Shown: piece by piece, positions 10,371 to 23,013 of the stretch | Position numbering within the stretch: the first letter of the stretch is position 1 | Layout: the number at the start of each line of letters is the position of its first letter | DNA from: Apostichopus californicus | Lineage: Eukaryota; Echinodermata; Holothuroidea; Aspidochirotida; Stichopodidae | Length of the DNA: 23,013 bases | Reading direction: 5' to 3' | Assembly (NCBI GenBank): GCA_020650975.1 | Contig: JAIPMN010007840.1 | Span: forward strand, 1-23,013 | Made by a program: the position numbers and the translations under genes | Notes under the pieces: generated by a model | Told to the model about the DNA's origin: nothing | What the model saw: the letters and a program-made list of their open reading frames with translations, nothing else | Database searches by the model: none

Positions 10371-11844
10371 AGAGGTTAGTTTAATAGAGATTTGTAAACA
10401 AAAACATATACCTATATATTTTGTTATGCTTCTCTCTTTTCATTTTTGCTCATGTAATTGTAACAAAAGAGAATTAAAGATGGCAAAACAAAAAAACTTA
10501 CAATATTATTTACAAGAATTATTGGCCGACTCTTTAAATTTTGTCCAAAAAACACTCTATTTTCTGATGTTTTTGCCATCTAAAACTAAGGAATTTAGAC
10601 GTGATCCGATGACATATTAGATTGAAGCAATTGGGTGGGCGGGGGTGGGTGGGGGGGTTGGGGGATGTTAAAAAGTTTTTTATTGCAGAGAAATTTCTCA
10701 GTGTGGTTGAAGCAGGCAAGAACTTCCTTGTATGCTCCAATATTTTCAGTCTATATTCATCTATTTTGTTTTCTTCTTCACAGTTCTCATCCCGCATTCA
10801 CAAACAAAACCAAGAGGTTGTTAATAATTTCGACGGGAGCATTGCCTAGTACTTTCAAAGACAGGGTAATATGGATCTGCAAGTTGAAAGATGTCAAAGA
10901 TCAACACTGAATGTGCTAGTCGGAAGTTTCTTTTAAGATGTGTTTTCATTTTCCTACACAAAACATTTCTTTTTCTATTTTATTCTTTATATGGGGGTTG
11001 GGTTCTATTTGGGAAATTTATGGTTATTTTTTTATTTTGAAAGTAATTTGTGTAAGAAGTTTAAAATATCATGTTAGATTTATCTCTGATCAATAACTGC
11101 CATCTAATTCTAACTTTGCCAAAAGTTTGGAAGGCATTCCACTTGCATTTGTGTCGGACGGTGAACGAACGTAGAACAAATATGAGGAGAGGTAGGGGGA
11201 GGGGTAGTTAGGGAAATATTACAGATGTGAAATCTGCAGGAAATTTCTCAATTCTTTTGTTACATTGTTCTTTCAATCATAGATATTGGAACGAAAAATA
11301 ATTTCGCATTTGTTACCTAGGAAACTATTGAAGTGCTTCTTTTCAATCATTCCATTTTCAGGTTTGAGACTATTAGTGTCGGCTTTTAGGTATTTGTAGA
11401 AATTAGAATAAGACGACTTCTTTTGGCATGGTAAGAGTTTTTTAAATTTGTCTGTAAGCCTTTCGATTTGAAATCGAGAGACAACAGAATTTAAGGAGGT
11501 AGACACATCAGACCTCTTCTGAGGATACATGGGTCGAATTAGGGAAGGAGAGGCGGGGGAAGTTAATTAACATGAATAAGATTTAGTATTGTTAAGGAAT
11601 GCAAAACATAAATGAAAAGAAAATGTACTTAGGCTTAAAGTTAGCTTCTCAAAACAAGGTTGTGGATGAGGAATAAAAATTAAAAATTGAATTTGAAATG
11701 TCAACCACATATGTGTGTAACATAATAATAACATAATAATGATGAATTAGTCACATATATATATATAGATGATGATAATAGAATTTTTAATTACAAGAAG
11801 AAAAGACAAGGAAAATGTCTAAATTATTTTATATATCATGCAAG

Positions 11845-12147
11845 CAGTGGTTTCTTCAAGAGGAAGGTGGAAGGTTGGGGTGTGCCCATGGACTCCATGT
11901 TTGTTCCCTCCTCCCCAATGCAATTTGTTATGTTCAAGGAACAACATAGGCAAGCAGATACATTGAACTTTTCCTTCCATTGACTATTAATTTACGTACG
12001 TCTCCCTCCAAATTTCTGCTGATCTAAGATGAGAACCCAAAACCTCTTGTGTCAAACTTGCTTTATCCGAATTATGTGCTCCCCCCCAAATGTTGATTTA
12101 CTTTTTGCCCCCCCCCCACACTTCCAAATGTATGAGTGAAGCCACTG
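11845..12147. mobile_element. Small hAT-like inverted-repeat element (MITE-like), about 303 bp
   Basis: The ends are inverted: CAGTGGTTTC at 11845 and GAAGCCACTG ending at 12147 (one mismatch in ten). The flanking octamers CATGCAAG and CTTGAAAG match at 6 of 8 positions, consistent with a decayed 8-bp target duplication. It has C-tracts inside and no coding capacity. The superfamily call is inferred from the CAGTGG ends and duplication length. Confidence 0.6.
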
Positions 12148-12660
12148 CTTGAAAGACATATTTAATAATCTGAACTACATCTCAACTATTTACAGCAGCC
12201 TTGAGTGTGAGTGATTATAAGATTAAAAGTTGGTCATAATAATAATTTATACATCAAAGATCAAAAGTAAATTTTGCAGAAATACAGATAGCAGCTGTTT
12301 TGTTTATGTAATTTATGGTTTGATTATGTATAAGTAGGAAGATACCAAAACAAATTCTGTTCTCTTTGGGGAGGGGGGGCTGTGGGGCAGTGAGGAGGGC
12401 TCAATGATGGGTCATATGTATCCAAGTTTTTATGTAAAAGAGGACATGCCGGGGAAGGGGGATGGGAATGGGAGGAGGGGAGGTCAGAGATGGGTAACCC
12501 CCCACTGGACTATTAGTCGCTTTGTCATCACTATCACATAATTTTAATGTTTTTGCAAGATTGCAGTACTAATATCATAAAAGTATTTAATTTGCACATT
12601 GTTTGTATTCTGTATATTTTGGTAGTAGATTTCTCATAAAAAGAATCTTTTTTCAAAGAA

Positions 12661-12666
12661 AATAAA
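12661..12666 (+). terminator. Candidate polyadenylation signal (AATAAA) for POGLUT1
   Basis: AATAAA is followed within about 25 bp by a long GT/T-rich stretch (12687-12750), the usual layout of a metazoan cleavage and polyadenylation site. It is the best-formed site between the POGLUT1 stop and the convergent gene. Confidence 0.6.
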
Positions 12667-12690
12667 CTTTTCGCCTTTGAAAACACATTT

Positions 12691-13178
12691 GTGTTGTTTC
12701 TTTGTTTTGTTATTTGTTTGCTTTGTCTTTCTTCGTTGTCATGGAAATTTCAGCAGGAATTTTCAACGGTTAATAAACACTTCTGTCAGTTTTGGGTTTG
12801 AAATTCGAATTGAAAGTTTAATAGTATTCTAAGTTTTAATCTTGAAATTGAAATTTTTAATATTTTGCTGATAAAGAAAGGAATTCATTTCTTATTGCTA
12901 AATTAACATTTTCCTATAATTTCACTCGCTCCTTGTGATCTAACCATGGGCGGGAAGGGTTTGGGGGTTATCAATGGCTTCTGAAATAAGTTTTTAGTAG
13001 GCTACACCAAGGATTTTGTCATGATATGAACTGCAACATGCTACCCCATAAAAAAAAAAATTAAAAAACAAGGTTAAACCCTGTCCTATTCTCAGTAGAT
13101 GCTGACAGTGTTATTCACCAATAACTACTGTTTTGTCCACTCAAAGTATTACTCTATATAGAACTGACATTAAAATCT
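12691..13178. other. Intergenic/3' UTR overlap zone of the two convergent genes
   Basis: No gene is visible. It should contain the 3' UTR of the minus-strand gene. Several ATTAAA variants read on the minus strand (for example TTTAAT on the plus strand at 12856-12861) could serve as its polyadenylation signal, but none is clearly best. Confidence 0.4.
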
Positions 13179-21025
<7,847 letters not shown>

Positions 21026-21602
21026 CTGTAACACAGAAGTAGAAATAAAATATGAATAAACAAATAAATAATTATAATAAAAAAATATAAAACATTTGTA
21101 ATTTTAGTTCACAGTGATGGATTGCCCGGCTGCCGGAGAAACAATTAAAAATGCTTCTTTTTTTTGGGGGGGGGGGGGCATGTGATATTATAGTAAGGCA
21201 CGATTCATTTCTTCGTCAATAAACCATCTGTTCTATGAAATTATGAATTAATCTCTTATACATATTTAGAAAAGAGATATGGCGGTAATATAACTTTCTG
21301 AAAAGAACGCTAAAAACCGGAGAAGGAAAATTACATGCAGGATTAAATTGCGGATTAAAATTAAAATTTGACGCAGTTCAATATTCAAGAATAGGATCAA
21401 TCAATCACTTTCGTCATGCAAAAAAGGGGTTCCTTTGTTAAAATGTGCAATGTAAAATTGTTGGAAAAGAGGTGAAAAAAGTAATTAAAACTGTGCCTTT
21501 TGTTGACAAACATTCAAGTCCAGTGGAATTTGTTACGGATTACTACGGATTCATTTTGTTTGAGAGTCCCCTTCGATAAACTAATGTAATCATATACGAT
21601 CT

Positions 21603-21610
21603 CCATTGAA
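21603..21610. repeat. Left target-site duplication CCATTGAA
   Basis: It is identical to 22686-22693 and directly abuts the CAAGGG terminus of the transposon. Confidence 0.9.
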
Positions 21611-22685
21611 CAAGGGCGGCGGAAGCACTTTTAATCTGGGGGGGGGGGGGGCCCCGACGTCGAAGGGCACTTTGCAGAAATTCGATTGGACTGATGCAGC
21701 CTGATATTTAGTACCCTTTATAACTCTTATTGTATTATCTTATTTGCGTATACAAATCACTCCATCAACGCCCCCCCCCCCAGTGGCGGAGCTAGGGGTA
21801 TTGGTCATGGGGGCGAGAATGGTCTGTAGGGGATCTTTCGACACTATCTGAGCGGAGCGCCACCACAGGTTTGCGCGGAGCGTACAGAAAATTTTCTTCG
21901 ATAAACGAAGAATAAATAGGTGTCATCGCTATTTTGTCAGAAAATTACACCAACAAAATGTAACAAATGTCAATAGGTATTTGAGAGCGCAATAAAAAAG
22001 TCAATAATCGCGAATAAGTAAAAAAGTGGTAAAAAGCTGAAAAGGGCGCCAGCAGTCCATTTGAGTCCGTCGAGGGGGGTTGGGCATCTGCCCCTCTGAC
22101 TGTATGGACGCTCCGCCACTGCCCCCCCCCCCCCACCTCAAGGAAAAAAGGCATACTAGCACTGCAATATCCAATGTGCAAATTGGGAAACAAGGAACAA
22201 GTTTTCTTTCGAGACAAAATGAGGTGAAATCATTATAAAGTTCAAGTCCCTGCACACGCGACCGATACATGCATGAAAGCAAATGAAATATTTGAAAATA
22301 CGAAAGGATGGGGTAGGTTATGGGATATTAAAACTATACTCATTATTCATAGTAGGCTATAAATGGCTTCTGCTTATTACAAAGTCACAATGTAATATAG
22401 TAATGCATTTTTGGAAATGTATTAGAATTTTTTTGACAAATTGAATATGCATAATGGCACTCACCAGAATGTTAGAAGCCTTGTGGTAGTAAAACATTTG
22501 AGTTTGACCCACAGAAATTCATTAATACTTCTAAATTAGGACTAGATCTCTTACTGAAATATCGCTGACCTAATAAGGTGATCAAGAGTACAATTTTTTT
22601 ATGTAGAAAAAGGGCACATTTTTAACCTGAGGAAAAGTGGGGGGCACGTGCCCCCTGTGCCCCCCCCCCGGTTCCGCCGCCCTTG
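21611..22685. mobile_element. hAT-like DNA transposon, non-autonomous, 1075 bp, with perfect 8-bp target-site duplication
   Basis: The termini CAAGGGCGGCGGAA (21611-21624) and its exact inverse (22672-22685) form 14-bp inverted repeats. The flanks carry the identical octamer CCATTGAA (21603-21610 and 22686-22693). An 8-bp duplication with a CA-GGG-type terminus fits the hAT superfamily. No transposase reading frame is visible. A second element sits inside at 21781-22121. A diverged relative is at 15205-15459. Confidence 0.92.
21781..22121. mobile_element. hAT-like MITE, 341 bp, nested in the 21611-22685 element
   Basis: The ends are 12-bp perfect inverted repeats, CAGTGGCGGAGC. It is flanked by C10 on the left and C13 on the right, consistent with an 8-bp duplication CCCCCCCC made by insertion into a poly-C tract. 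Inside are GCGGAGCG words, as often seen near hAT ends. No coding capacity. Confidence 0.85.
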
Positions 22686-22693
22686 CCATTGAA
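22686..22693. repeat. Right target-site duplication CCATTGAA
   Basis: It is identical to 21603-21610 and directly follows the CCCTTG terminus of the transposon. Confidence 0.9.
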
Positions 22694-23013
22694 CCTTTCT
22701 GCGCCTTCCTCGGCTAAATGTAATCATATATCTTACTACTGTACTAAAAGGTAGACAGCACTATAGTAAAAATGTTGATATATCAGTTTACAAAATTTGT
22801 GTCTTCGCATTTTGTAAGATGTGTGGCGCCCTAACAGAATTAAAAAAAAAGTCTACCCAAGTATACTGTCACAATATCTGTACAGATGTAACGAGGCAAG
22901 TTAAATGTATTTATAATGTGGTGATAAGGGAACCCTTTACATTAGTAACACATGCAGTAAGCATATACATCAGCTACATATTAATCTACATAAGCAACAT
23001 ACAAACTTACATT

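Larger units (their letters stand above)
10371..12690 (+). other. POGLUT1: Probable POGLUT1 3' UTR and downstream sequence
   Basis: No coding signal lies between the POGLUT1 stop and the convergent gene. A good donor (GAG|GTTAGT, 10371-10379) directly after the stop and a strong pyrimidine-rich acceptor ending CTTCACAG at 10783 could define a 3' UTR intron. A weaker AATAAA lies at 11672-11677. The stretch contains G-rich tracts (10630-10665, 12366-12482) and an inverted-repeat element at 11845-12147. Confidence 0.5.
21026..23013 (-). other. Long 5' intron of the PLC-like gene (no certain exon)
   Basis: Upstream of exon a, I found no convincing exon before the window edge. The last bases contain a good minus-strand donor (AAT|GTAAGT, GT at 23009-23010 read in reverse), so the preceding coding exon, with the signal peptide, may begin just outside the window. 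Most of this stretch is transposon (21611-22685). G and C runs lie at 21168-21178, 21639-21651 and 22661-22669. Confidence 0.5.

Noticed and set aside
21945-22282. Two minus-strand open frames of about 90 codons
   Set aside because: They lie within the nested hAT-like elements and their composition follows the C-rich and terminal repeats; no transposase motif.

Overview
This is eukaryotic, intron-rich genomic DNA, most likely from a marine invertebrate deuterostome. An echinoderm such as a sea cucumber or sea star is my best guess, from intron sizes of a few hundred bases to about 1.2 kb, AT-rich introns, abundant TAGGCCTA/TAGCCTA words, many poly-G/poly-C tracts and a high density of short hAT-like transposons. 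The organism is inferred, not shown. Most open reading frames longer than 60 codons are intronic noise; the real coding content is in short exons that I assembled by splice sites, reading phase and protein logic.

Two convergent genes fill the window. On the + strand, 3223-10370 holds a complete 11-exon gene for protein O-glucosyltransferase 1 (POGLUT1/Rumi, glycosyltransferase family GT90, CAP10 domain). It encodes 405 residues with a signal peptide and a C-terminal KDEL endoplasmic-reticulum retrieval signal. On the - strand, 21025 down to 13179 holds at least ten exons (412 residues in the window, 5' end missing) of a secreted PI-PLC-like phosphodiesterase. It has both catalytic histidines, a Cys/Trp-rich C-terminal module and a hydrophobic C-terminus that looks like a GPI-attachment signal. 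The genes end tail to tail, with stop codons 2.8 kb apart.

Layout: 1-3222 is upstream sequence without recognisable genes. 3223-10370 is POGLUT1, with tandem duplications in at least four introns, two of them copying a 3' splice site. 10371 to about 12690 is the probable POGLUT1 3' UTR, with a small inverted-repeat transposon and an AATAAA followed by GT-rich sequence. 13179-21025 is the phosphodiesterase gene, whose introns carry a 340-bp inverted-repeat element, microsatellites, a compound inverted/direct repeat and a 3-base assembly gap. 21026-23013 is the long 5' intron of that gene; it contains a 1075-bp hAT-like element with a perfect 8-bp target-site duplication and a second hAT-like element nested inside it.

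The two enzymes have no evident functional link. POGLUT1 acts in the ER lumen on EGF repeats, as in Notch. The second protein is predicted to act at the cell surface. The best points to follow up are the duplicated splice acceptors of POGLUT1 exons 9 and 11 (the latter could add exactly 18 in-frame residues), the phosphodiesterase architecture, and the nested transposon pair. I saw no tRNA, rRNA, CRISPR or bacterial-type feature.
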